NCBI GenBank assembly: GCA_902763615.1
Contig: CACWSX010000018.1
Location: forward strand, 18,752 to 82,751
Direction: 5' to 3'
Length of the DNA: 64,000 nt
Origin: an uncultured Prevotellaceae bacterium
GTDB taxonomy: Bacteria; Bacteroidota; Bacteroidia; Bacteroidales; Bacteroidaceae
Positions 53,285 through 60,678 of the stretch are shown here, one piece after another; position 1 is the first letter of the stretch, and each line of letters starts with the position of its first letter. A program made the position numbers and the translations under genes. The notes under the pieces are model-generated. The model was not told the origin of the DNA. It made no database searches and was given only the letters and a program-made list of their open reading frames with translations.

Positions 53285-54148
53285 ATGACAGATGAAAACA
53301 AAAAGAATGCTTTTACGGGAAGTGAAGAGGGTGGCTTTGGGCTTCCTCAAGAGATGCACGATCTGCTTGCAAAAGTAGCCAAACAAAATCAAGCTCAATT
53401 CAGAATGTGCAAGACTATGCTAGCAGGCTTCAGGGCTACTGGAGAAACGAACATAGCATATATGGATTCCTATATGGACTGCTTGTACGATTTCATGGAT
53501 CAAGGTAGCAATACGGAAGAGTTGTACCTTGAATATATCGACCACATAGCGACCTTCAATCCTGAAGAGGCTACAGAACGCAGGGATGATCTCGATCATT
53601 ATCTTGGTTACAAAACGGAGATCGCCTATGCAGCAGCTTATATCGCTAGAGAAGTATGTCGAAAACAGAAGGGAAAAGACGGTGACGATTTCTTTAAAGA
53701 GAATTGTTGGCGGGTAGGCAGTCATGGTCATGACTGGAAAATTAAGACCGTTGGATTTCTATATCATATAGTGGAGGATTTAGGCTACAATGCATCTGGG
53801 CTAATAAGGATGACCAGAAATAAACTGGAAGAATGGATGTCTGATCCTTCTAATACTTTTTGGATGCATGACTTCGATGATGAACTCATGCCGTTTGCTG
53901 GTGAAGCATGCCACAAGCCGACAGATGCAGAGTGGAAAGAGCTCGAAGATGCTCTCTGTCTACTAAATGAGACAACTGCTGCTGATAAGCCTTCTTATTT
54001 GGCCCGTTTCAAAAACAAATATCTACCTATCAAGGTCAAAATTGAAGATCTCGATGGTCAGCCATCCCGTGAAGAAGAACACCATCAGTTCCTTCAAATG
54101 CTTTGGGATTTTGCTAAGGAGAGAGATAGAACCTCTGTCCAACAATAG
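53285..54148 (+). CDS. Hypothetical protein (287 aa)
   Basis: A soluble helical protein. The segment AYAAAYIAREVCRKQKG followed by VGSHGHDWKIKTVGFLYHI has spaced His/Asp residues that could be a metal site, but no known motif is met. The C-terminus ends in a charged helix (EEEHHQFLQMLWDFAKERD). Divergent from the 123-residue gene, followed by a terminator. I do not recognise it. It lies in a stretch with WYL, RhuM and ORF6N genes. Confidence 0.65.
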   Translation: MTDENKKNAFTGSEEGGFGLPQEMHDLLAKVAKQNQAQFRMCKTMLAGFRATGETNIAYMDSYMDCLYDFMDQGSNTEELYLEYIDHIATFNPEEATERRDDLDHYLGYKTEIAYAAAYIAREVCRKQKGKDGDDFFKENCWRVGSHGHDWKIKTVGFLYHIVEDLGYNASGLIRMTRNKLEEWMSDPSNTFWMHDFDDELMPFAGEACHKPTDAEWKELEDALCLLNETTAADKPSYLARFKNKYLPIKVKIEDLDGQPSREEEHHQFLQMLWDFAKERDRTSVQQ

Positions 54149-54152
54149 TCGA

Positions 54153-54204
54153 GGGTACTTGGGTATGACGGCTGCTATGACTCAGGTACCCACAGCTATT
54201 TTTT
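54153..54204 (+). terminator. Terminator of the 287-residue hypothetical gene
   Basis: GGGTACTTGGGT (from 54153) pairs with ACTCAGGTACCC (to 54191) through 12 bp including GU pairs; a TTTTTT run follows at 54199-54204. Confidence 0.78.
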
Positions 54205-54213
54205 CTATAAAAA

Positions 54214-54245
54214 TTTGGAAGTCTCAAATATAATTCCTATCTTTG
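54214..54245 (+). promoter_or_regulatory. Promoter of the RhuM-like gene
   Basis: TTTG (54214-54217), 20 bp, TATCTTTG (54238-54245), an exact consensus form. Confidence 0.85.
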
Positions 54246-54278
54246 CAGCATATTTGTTAAACTATTAAGTATATTAGT

Positions 54279-55163
54279 ATGAAGAACATTGAATCAAACG
54301 TAGGTGAGATCGTGATGTATCAGCCAGATGAGACCATCAGGCTGGAGGTAAGGGTTGAGGATGAAAGCGTATGGCTTAGTCAGGCCCAGATGGCAGATTT
54401 GTTTGGAACTAAACGCCAAGCTATCACAAAACATCTTTTGAACATCTATGAATGCAAAGAATTGAAGAAAGAAGCAACGAGTTCCATTTTGGAACTAGTT
54501 CGAAAAGAAGGGAATCGTATTGTCAAAAGAAAAGTAGAATTCTATAATCTTGATGCGATTATCTCTGTTGGCTTTAGAGTAAACACCAAACGGGGTATCG
54601 AATTCCGTCAATGGGCGAACCAAGTACTAAAAGAATATTTGCTAAAAGGATATGTGGTCAATGCACGTATTATGGCTTTGGAACAACATGTAGCAGAACA
54701 GGACTCTCAGATAAATGATATAAAGAACAAAGTCGATTTCTTTGTTCGTTCATCGTTGCCACCTGTAGAGGGCATCTTCTACGATGGACAGATCTTCGAT
54801 GCCTACGTGCAGATAGCCAACCTCATCAAACAGGCCAGGCAATCCATCGTCCTCATCGACAACTACATCGACGAGTCCACCCTCACCCTGCTCAGCAAGC
54901 GCGATGCAAATGTATCTGCAACTATCTATACACGCCAACTGTCGCAAAATATGCGACAGTTGCAGCTCGACATTCAGCGTCATAACCAGCAGTATCCGCC
55001 AATCACCGTGAATTACTGCCAGCATAATCACGATCGCTTTCTGATTGTCGATGACGTCGTCTATCTCTTTGGGGCCAGTCTGAAAGATGCAGGCAAGAAG
55101 CTCTTCGCTTACATCAAGATGCAGGAAACTTCGCCTCAAGAACTCCTCAGTAACATCCAATAA
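54279..55163 (+). CDS. RhuM-family protein with PLD-like C-terminal domain
   Basis: A 294-residue protein. The N-terminal part is RhuM/Bro-like DNA-binding (VWLSQAQMADLFGTKRQAIT, FYNLDAIISVGFRVNTKRG, EFRQWANQVLKEYLLKGY). A helical linker leads to a C-terminal domain (GQIFDAYVQIANLIKQA, VLIDNYIDESTLTLLS, HDRFLIVDDVVYLFGASL) resembling one half of a phospholipase D fold, with HDRF in place of HxK. RhuM proteins are often on mobile or defence islands; their biochemical role is not settled. Its last 150 bp are copied at 56904-57070. Confidence 0.82.
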   Translation: MKNIESNVGEIVMYQPDETIRLEVRVEDESVWLSQAQMADLFGTKRQAITKHLLNIYECKELKKEATSSILELVRKEGNRIVKRKVEFYNLDAIISVGFRVNTKRGIEFRQWANQVLKEYLLKGYVVNARIMALEQHVAEQDSQINDIKNKVDFFVRSSLPPVEGIFYDGQIFDAYVQIANLIKQARQSIVLIDNYIDESTLTLLSKRDANVSATIYTRQLSQNMRQLQLDIQRHNQQYPPITVNYCQHNHDRFLIVDDVVYLFGASLKDAGKKLFAYIKMQETSPQELLSNIQ

Positions 55164-55212
55164 AATATATGACGCAGAGGTGCCCCATTGTGTCCTTGAG
55201 ACTATAAACATC

Positions 55213-55244
55213 GCGTTCTGGATTAGTTTCCAGAACGCTTTTTC
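55213..55244 (+). terminator. Terminator of the RhuM-like gene
   Basis: Perfect 9-bp stem GCGTTCTGG (55213-55221) with CCAGAACGC (55230-55238), then TTTTTC. Confidence 0.88.
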
Positions 55245-55321
55245 TTGGACTCATTGAGTACCGTCCCTCCTGAGTTCTGCATTGCCTGTTCTTTAATTAT
55301 GCTGCAAAATTATATAAAAAC

Positions 55322-55353
55322 TTTCGATTATCCAAAAAATATATGTATCTTTG
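55322..55353 (+). promoter_or_regulatory. Promoter of the 65-residue gene
   Basis: TTTC (55322-55325), 20 bp, TATCTTTG (55346-55353). The surrounding 78 bp are a near copy of the divergent promoter region at 53131-53206. Confidence 0.7.
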
Positions 55354-55382
55354 CATACCATATATATAATAAGGTTGATAAT

Positions 55383-55580
55383 ATGAGCAAGATTGATGAT
55401 GAGTTATTGGAAGGCTGCAAGCGTTTCTTAGAAGAGATGAACAGGGTTGAACTCGACAAGAAAAAGAAGAAAGAAGAAGAAAAGCAAAGAGAGGCTCGAC
55501 GCAACTATTGGAGAGAGAAACTTTATGGGAAGGATAGCCAAGGAATAACCTTAATTCTTCCCGAGGATTCTAACTCCTGA
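55383..55580 (+). CDS. Small highly charged protein (65 aa)
   Basis: Starts MSKIDDELLEGCKRFLEEMN and continues with a Lys/Glu-rich helix (ELDKKKKKEEEKQREARRN), ending SQGITLILPEDSNS. Probably a single long helix; no family recognised. The longer frame from 55245 includes the promoter, so Met at 55383 is the likely start. A short palindrome element follows the stop. Confidence 0.6.
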   Translation: MSKIDDELLEGCKRFLEEMNRVELDKKKKKEEEKQREARRNYWREKLYGKDSQGITLILPEDSNS

Positions 55581-55587
55581 TAGCCGT

Positions 55588-55634
55588 GGGACAGGTCTTT
55601 TATTTCTTTTTGAAAAGATCGATCACCAGTCCCC
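55588..55634. repeat. GGGACAGG-type palindrome, copy C
   Basis: GGGACAGGTCTTTT (from 55588) is the inverse of AAAAGATC-gatc-ACCAGTCCCC (to 55634) around a T-rich centre. Nearly identical to copies at 57099-57145 and 58172-58213. The rest of 55635-55833 holds a small GTGACAAT/TTGTCAC hairpin near 55699 and no gene. Confidence 0.8.
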
Positions 55635-55833
55635 TTGATCATGTATCAGCCACATCAGTCAAACGCATCTTACCATCAGCAGCACGCATTTTCAAAGCGT
55701 GACAATTTGTCACGGTTTCTTTTCTCCCTTTACCTATCTGTGTTTCAGCACGTCCCAATGCACATGGTGTCAAGAACGATGCGTAATGCACAACAGTCTG
55801 ACCCCGAGTGTACTTTTCCTTCGAATTATACTG

Positions 55834-56511
55834 CTATTTTGCTTTGTCATTATCGTCTTCCTTAGGCTGTATGAATCCTATTGGCTTACGCTTGGGCTGG
55901 TGGCGATGCTCTTCCTGCAGTTCTGCTAAAGCAGTGCTGATAGTCTCAAGTTGTAAACGTGTGCTTTCGTTAATATCATTCTGATCATGCAGGATATCTT
56001 CAATATCAAGTTTCAGTTCTTCAAAGTCTTTACGTAATTGAGTTACATCTGCAGCAGTATTAGGCAATGAAGCAGCTATCTTTCGGAATTCGGTAAAAGC
56101 ACGCATGATACCTATATTCACTTGAATAGCCAAAGGTGATCGCAACACACTACTTAACATGGCAACGCCATTTTCTGTAAAGGCATAAGGTCGCTTTTGT
56201 GTTCCTCCGCGTCTCTCTAAAGGTTTTGATGTCGCATTTTGCGATTTCCAATTATCATCTTCTTGATAATCAGTCTTTTTTAATATCACAAATTGTGATC
56301 TTAAAATTTCCAATTCGCCTTTTGTTAATTGGAACATGAAGTCTTCTGGGAATCGTTCTATGTTACGTTTCACCTGTTCATTCAATCTTCCTGTTTTTAC
56401 TCCATACATAGCTGCCAGATCAAAGTCAAGCATCACTTTCTGCCCCCTGATGGTGTAGATCTTACTCTTCACCAAGGCCAGCAAATCCTCTTTTTGGATA
56501 TTGTTCTCCAT
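55834..56511 (-). CDS. ORF6N-domain protein
   Basis: A 225-residue protein of phage antirepressor type. The ORF6N domain covers about residues 12-110 (VKSKIYTIRGQKVMLDFDLA, MYGVKTGRLNEQVKRNIERF, DFMFQLTKGELEILRSQF, YAFTENGVAMLSSVLRSP). A coiled-coil tail follows (DVTQLRKDFEELKLDIEDIL) and the end is basic and polar. ORF6N proteins bind DNA in phage and chromosomal islands; the target is unknown. Own promoter at 56547-56578. Confidence 0.9.
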   Translation of the reverse strand: MENNIQKEDLLALVKSKIYTIRGQKVMLDFDLAAMYGVKTGRLNEQVKRNIERFPEDFMFQLTKGELEILRSQFVILKKTDYQEDDNWKSQNATSKPLERRGGTQKRPYAFTENGVAMLSSVLRSPLAIQVNIGIMRAFTEFRKIAASLPNTAADVTQLRKDFEELKLDIEDILHDQNDINESTRLQLETISTALAELQEEHRHQPKRKPIGFIQPKEDDNDKAK

Positions 56512-56546
56512 AATCTCAAATTTAATAGTTATACAAAATTGTGGTG

Positions 56547-56578
56547 CAAAGATAGTGATTTCTTATGAAACCACCAAA
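56547..56578 (-). promoter_or_regulatory. Promoter of the ORF6N gene
   Basis: Minus-strand TTTG (56575-56578), 20 bp, TATCTTTG (56547-56554). Confidence 0.84.
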
Positions 56579-56712
56579 CCTTTTTTGCAGTTTTCTTATT
56601 ATAATGGACACAGAGTTCTCAATGAGTCCTCGCTCTCTAAGAGCCAGTTCCCATCTTCTAGTGATTTACAAGTAGTCACGGCGTCTGAGCTGTAGTCACG
56701 GGGACAGAGGCG

Positions 56713-57051
56713 TCTGAGTATATTTATAAAGAGGAAGAATTGTCGAAAGAGGGCACTTATGCAAAATTTGCATATATGGGTCACGATGGGTTGCAGAAAT
56801 ATGAAGTAATACATTACAATCTTGACGTAATTATTTCTGTGGGGTATAGGGTTAAGTCTAAACGAGGTACTCAATTCCGCCAATGGGCGAGGTCAATCAA
56901 CACCTGCCAGCATAATCACGATCGCTTTCTGATTGTCGATGACGTCGTCTATCTCTTTGGGGCCAGTCTGAAAGATGCAGGAAAGAAGCTCTTAGCTTAC
57001 ATCAAGATGCAGGAAACTTCGCCTCAAGAACTCCTCAGTAACATCCAATAA
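56713..57051 (+). pseudogene. Truncated, internally deleted RhuM-family gene
   Basis: From 56713 the frame reads SEYIYKEEELSKEGTYAKFA and then HYNLDVIISVGYRVKSKRG and FRQWA, the middle of a RhuM protein. At about 56904 it jumps to a near-identical copy of the last part of the intact RhuM-like gene (CQHNHDRFLIVDDVVYL to the stop). The N-terminal third and a central portion are missing. Direct GTAGTCACGG repeats and a GGGGACAG remnant (56673-56712) abut the 5' end. Probably non-functional. Confidence 0.78.
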
Positions 57052-57098
57052 TATATGACGCAGAGGTGCCTGACCCCTGTATGTGTCCATAGATCGGA

Positions 57099-57145
57099 GG
57101 GACAGGTCTTTTATTTCTTTTTGAAAAGATCAATCACCAGTCCCC
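57099..57145. repeat. GGGACAGG-type palindrome, copy D
   Basis: GGGACAGGTCTTTT (from 57099) and ACCAGTCCCC (to 57145), same layout as copy C with one or two differences. Confidence 0.8.
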
Positions 57146-57182
57146 TTGATCATCATAAATCCAAAATGTATAATTTAGACTT

Positions 57183-57214
57183 CAAAGATAGAGAAAAACG
57201 ACGAATATAACAAG
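57183..57214 (-). promoter_or_regulatory. Orphan minus-strand promoter
   Basis: Minus-strand CTTG (57211-57214), 20 bp, TATCTTTG (57183-57190). It points at palindrome copy D and the RhuM pseudogene antisense, with no gene downstream. Confidence 0.5.
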
Positions 57215-57229
57215 TTTTTCCGGAAAAAG

Positions 57230-57261
57230 TTTGGAATTATCAGAAATAGTACTTATCTTTG
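57230..57261 (+). promoter_or_regulatory. Promoter of the candidate ncRNA
   Basis: TTTG (57230-57233), 20 bp, TATCTTTG (57254-57261), an exact consensus match. Confidence 0.83.
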
Positions 57262-57266
57262 CAGCG

Positions 57267-57367
57267 TCAGAACGAAAGTTCTGGCTATCCGGGTAAGTTT
57301 CCCGCGAGGGAGCAAGACTTGATCGACACTACTCCATTTTGAAAGAGTCACATTCGTGGCTCTTTTT
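57267..57367 (+). ncRNA. Candidate structured small RNA beside the nuclease gene
   Basis: A transcript of about 100 nt from the promoter at 57230-57261 to a terminator at 57342-57367. It contains a stem CAGAAC-GAAA-GTTCTG capped by a GNRA tetraloop near 57268-57283 and a TCCC-GCGA-GGGA hairpin near 57299-57310. No ORF of note. I do not recognise the family; it is not a tRNA and lacks the usual SRP RNA core. It is convergent with the CdiA-CT-like nuclease gene. Confidence 0.62.
57342..57367. terminator. Bidirectional terminator
   Basis: AAAGAGTCAC (57342-57351), ATTC loop, GTGGCTCTTT; runs of T follow on the plus strand. The symmetric A/T flanks let it serve the ncRNA and possibly the convergent nuclease gene. 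Confidence 0.8.
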
Positions 57368-57377
57368 AATTTCCTTA

Positions 57378-57998
57378 TTATTTGATATAACGGCGTATAA
57401 ATGTCTGGAAGAACCGACTGTCTTCTAGGCTTTTTCGGGTTACCGACAAATACTTTTTGCTTTTAAACACCAAAACTTCTTTAGCATTAGGATTTGATTC
57501 AAAAAAGCGCTTTATACTACGGGCCAAAGCACTTGGATTATACTCGACCGTCATGTGTAACAAGACTCTGTTTGTCTGCCCTATAGATTCTGAAAGACGA
57601 TTATCTATGGAATTCTTGCCACTTATTGTTTTCAGGTCAAACATCTTATATACACCTTTACGCTCAAAGATGAAATCTGCAGTCCTTATGCTCTTCGGAT
57701 TGGGAAGAATATAGACCTTATACCCATGTTCAACGGCTTTTCGGGCAGCATTGAGCAGGTTGGCATAATCCTCTCCTTGTTCGCCACCGGTACTGAAGAT
57801 GTCGGTTTCACCGTCCACTGGATGGAATTCCCCATAGTAGGTAATTAGTTTTAACTGCTTTACGAATCGCGCTCCCTTCAGATAGTGCAGTTCTTCTAAT
57901 TCCACTGCAATACCTCGCCAAGGGCTATCCTCCACTTTAAGTGTCAGACCGTCCCCTTCTCCGATGAAGTCGTATTCGTAAAGCGGTTCTTCAATCAT
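57378..57998 (-). CDS. PD-(D/E)XK nuclease domain protein, CdiA-CT-like
   Basis: A 206-residue soluble protein. The second half follows the tRNase/nuclease fold seen at CdiA toxin C-termini and in phage head proteins: ARKAVEHGYKVYILPNPK, RTADFIFERKGVYKMFDLKT (Asp ... Asp-Leu-Lys), RLSESIGQTNRVLLHM and KEVLVFKSKKYLS. The first half (YEYDFIGEGDGLTLKVED, KQLKLITYYGEFHPVDG) is unrecognised. There is no secretion domain, so it is a stand-alone nuclease, perhaps from a phage or toxin cassette. No clear immunity gene is adjacent. Target unknown. Confidence 0.68.
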   Translation of the reverse strand: MIEEPLYEYDFIGEGDGLTLKVEDSPWRGIAVELEELHYLKGARFVKQLKLITYYGEFHPVDGETDIFSTGGEQGEDYANLLNAARKAVEHGYKVYILPNPKSIRTADFIFERKGVYKMFDLKTISGKNSIDNRLSESIGQTNRVLLHMTVEYNPSALARSIKRFFESNPNAKEVLVFKSKKYLSVTRKSLEDSRFFQTFIRRYIK

Positions 57999-58017
57999 AG
58001 TCTTTGTTTTTCAGTTG

Positions 58018-58049
58018 CAAAGATAGCACATTTCTTTTTAATTTCCAAA
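58018..58049 (-). promoter_or_regulatory. Promoter of the CdiA-CT-like nuclease gene
   Basis: Minus-strand TTTG (58046-58049), 20 bp, TATCTTTG (58018-58025), an exact consensus match. Confidence 0.85.
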
Positions 58050-58055
58050 TTTCCA

Positions 58056-58096
58056 ATAAAAAACCTGCTACATTGGCCAAAGCCAAATGCAGCAGG
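58056..58096 (-). terminator. Terminator downstream of the TonB-receptor-like gene
   Basis: Minus-strand CCTGCTGCATTTGGC pairs with GCCAATGTAGCAGG (58064-58096, one mismatch and one bulge), followed by a run of seven U residues. Confidence 0.82.
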
Positions 58097-58171
58097 CAAT
58101 GATTGCGGGTCTTTAGCTATTAATCATCCAGCGAAGCGATGAAATCCGAATACGCTGCCAGGTAGATCGGA

Positions 58172-58213
58172 GGGACAGGTCTTTGATTTCTTTGTGAAAA
58201 GATCACTGTCCCC
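58172..58213. repeat. GGGACAGG-type palindrome, copy E
   Basis: GGGACAGGTCTTTG (from 58172) and AAAAGATCACTGTCCCC (to about 58213), a shorter relative of copies C and D. It lies between the barrel gene and its terminator. Confidence 0.75.
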
Positions 58214-58224
58214 TTGATCCTTAA

Positions 58225-60381
58225 TTAATCATGGTTAAATTCATTAACCGTGCCTTTATTACTTTGATTATTATTATTTTTTCTCACTCTGTGACCTTTG
58301 GCCAGGAGATATCTTGCCGTCAGAAAAAGGTAATTGCGATTGTCGTTATATGTATTTATCGTCTTACAATACTCGTAGAACGGAGTGAATATCGAATAGG
58401 TATTGCTTTCACCAATTCCCCATTTGATAGGGAGTTGGTATGTTAATTGTATCATAAGACGCTTTTCAAGGAAATACCTCCACATAGACAAACGCCATGC
58501 ATCAGATGCTATTTTGTTGAGTTGCTGTGTAGTGGCACTATATTGCGGTTGTACTGAATATTGTAGCGTTACTCCGTAGTTATTATCTGTGTATGTTGCG
58601 TTAGCTATGCCTTTCCAGTACGTGTATGTATTCTTGTTGTCGTTATGCCACAGATGCTCTCCTCCATAAGTCAGGTTCATTCTGTATGAAAACTTTCTGT
58701 TTTTACTCGTTAGAGGACCTATGCCACCAGAAATACTCCAACCCGTATTATTGATATTCTGGGATGTGAGCAGTATGCTGTTATTCGTCCACTGATACTC
58801 GGATGCGATTCGGTTTCCTGCGTATTGGAGTGATACAGAGATGTAGAAAGATCCTTTATTAATTGAAAGGTTGGATCCATGTGTTACGGCCGTCTTTAAG
58901 AACGGATTTCCAGTCTCATATATCAAAGAGTCTTTTCTGTTAGTGTATGATAAGACTTCACTATATCTAGGTGGACTGACAGAACTGAAATATCTGAGAC
59001 TAACATCCCAATCTTTAATTGGAGAAAAACGAATTATTGCAGCACCCGAAAAAGCCGTCTGGTTCTCATTCTGTCCTTCGGCTGATACATGATAATTTAT
59101 CATCGAGAAGATCAATGAACCAGAAAGCTTTTGGTTGAAACGATGGCGATAAGAAATCGTGGAATTCAGATAGAAGTTGTTGTTTATTTGAAGAGAGTTG
59201 TTGTTGTTTTCTCTGCCGCTGTAATGGCGGTAGAATCCATTTGTACTGAAATTGAGTGAGCTCCTTTGATTGAAGGTCTTTGTTGCATCAAATGAAGCAG
59301 AATACACGTTTCGTTTGTGATGGTATTGGTTGGTAGTGATAAAAAGAGATGACTCATCCATGCAATATGAAGTATTGTCAGTATAGATGTTTATGCCTGC
59401 GTCTGCATATAGATTCCATGTATTTGTATTTCCTCGATAGAAGAAAGTAAGCGTGTGTTGCTGACTGTTATCTCTGTTTTCTGTATGCTGTTCCGTTATG
59501 TATGACGTGCCATGCAGCAAGTCCTCTTTTTTATAGGCAATATCACCCCATGAATTATAGTTTGTATGTTCGTAACTGTATTTCAATGATATAGTGTGTT
59601 TCTCACTCAGTTTATAGTCAAAGTCTGCCCACCAAAGGTAGTTGTTCGAGAAGTGGGCAGCATCAGGGTTGTCGTCTTCCACAGACTTGTATCTGACCAG
59701 ATTAGCTTGCGTATACTCTGTAAACTGATCATGTTTCCCATTATTGTGATTATATTCAAAACTTGTTGCAAAGTCAAATTTGGGTCGTGTATATGTATAG
59801 GAAAGCAATTCATTAAAACGGGTAAATAGTTTCCCGTATTTTGCTGATGGCTGTGCCTTCGCAGAGGTATTGTCTGAAAAATCAAAACCTTGCCATTGTT
59901 CTTTTGTAATGACATTGATGACGACATCTGCATTAAGATAACGAGGGTGGGTGTTTTCATATACCTCAATCTTCTTGAAACGCATATTATGCAAATTGCC
60001 AATATAGCTGATATCTTTCTTCTTTCCATCAACGAGGACAATTATATTCTGTTTTCCTTTGTAGGTGATGCTTCTGTCAATTTTGTCAACGAACATTCCT
60101 GGCAGCTTTTCTAATATGCCATAGGTGTCTATTGTGTTTTTACGCATCTCATCAGTAATCGTGTATACATCCTTGTCTGGATAATGCGCAATGTTACTTC
60201 CTTTGATGGTTATGTTTTCAAGGTTAACGTTTTTCCAGATACTATCTTTCCTGAGAGTATCTGTAAGGAGAGAGTCTTTTTGTAGAAACAACGCTGCTGA
60301 GAATAAATAAGCAAATAATATCATAAAACCATATTTTAAAAAGATCACGGGGACAGGTGATGAATTGATTTTTGAAATCAA
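58225..60381 (-). CDS. TonB-dependent receptor-like outer membrane barrel
   Basis: A 718-residue protein. After a hydrophobic export signal (MILFAYLFSAALFLQ) come a plug-like domain (about 50-165; TYGILEKLPGMFVDKIDRS, ADVVINVITKEQWQGF) and a long beta barrel of the OMP_b-brl_3 kind, without the usual N-terminal carboxypeptidase-regulatory domain. Substrate unknown; there is no SusD partner. The first 19 residues are encoded by a GGGGACAG palindrome remnant (60343-60375), so an original start near Met 20 (60324) is possible. A TPR-HTH regulator gene lies upstream. Confidence 0.8.
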   Translation of the reverse strand: MISKINSSPVPVIFLKYGFMILFAYLFSAALFLQKDSLLTDTLRKDSIWKNVNLENITIKGSNIAHYPDKDVYTITDEMRKNTIDTYGILEKLPGMFVDKIDRSITYKGKQNIIVLVDGKKKDISYIGNLHNMRFKKIEVYENTHPRYLNADVVINVITKEQWQGFDFSDNTSAKAQPSAKYGKLFTRFNELLSYTYTRPKFDFATSFEYNHNNGKHDQFTEYTQANLVRYKSVEDDNPDAAHFSNNYLWWADFDYKLSEKHTISLKYSYEHTNYNSWGDIAYKKEDLLHGTSYITEQHTENRDNSQQHTLTFFYRGNTNTWNLYADAGINIYTDNTSYCMDESSLFITTNQYHHKRNVYSASFDATKTFNQRSSLNFSTNGFYRHYSGRENNNNSLQINNNFYLNSTISYRHRFNQKLSGSLIFSMINYHVSAEGQNENQTAFSGAAIIRFSPIKDWDVSLRYFSSVSPPRYSEVLSYTNRKDSLIYETGNPFLKTAVTHGSNLSINKGSFYISVSLQYAGNRIASEYQWTNNSILLTSQNINNTGWSISGGIGPLTSKNRKFSYRMNLTYGGEHLWHNDNKNTYTYWKGIANATYTDNNYGVTLQYSVQPQYSATTQQLNKIASDAWRLSMWRYFLEKRLMIQLTYQLPIKWGIGESNTYSIFTPFYEYCKTINTYNDNRNYLFLTARYLLAKGHRVRKNNNNQSNKGTVNEFNHD

Positions 60382-60539
60382 TGACCCACCGATCTCGGAA
60401 CCCTACTGTAATTGTGACTCTTTTATTACCTGGGATTAAAAATACATTTCCAGTCTGTACTATTATGTACAAAATGATATATTCCTGAGTACAAAAGTAA
60501 GAGGAACTTCGCCCTTCATATTCGTTCAATATTTATATG

Positions 60540-60570
60540 CAAAGTTAAGGAAAAGAAAGCAAACAACAAA
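60540..60570 (-). promoter_or_regulatory. Promoter of the TonB-receptor-like gene
   Basis: Minus-strand TTTG (60567-60570), 19 bp, TAACTTTG (60540-60547). The leader would be 150-200 nt. Confidence 0.75.
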
Positions 60571-60588
60571 AGGGAAACGACTACTTTT

Positions 60589-60678
60589 ATTCGTCAGAAT
60601 TCGTCAAATCAGAGTTAAACAACTTTATATATATCACGAATTCAATAAGTTACAAAAATAATTCGTCAAAATTCGTCA
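60589..60678. promoter_or_regulatory. Phased ATTCGTCA direct repeats
   Basis: ATTCGTCA occurs at 60589, 60599, 60661 and 60671: two pairs, each with exactly 10 bp spacing, one helical turn. The first pair is about 20 bp upstream of the -33 box of the TonB-receptor-like gene. The second overlaps the stop codon of the regulator gene. A likely operator. Confidence 0.65.

Noticed and set aside
57267-57367. Considered as SRP RNA or a tRNA
   Set aside because: It lacks the conserved SRP domain IV core and cannot form a cloverleaf; left as an unassigned ncRNA.
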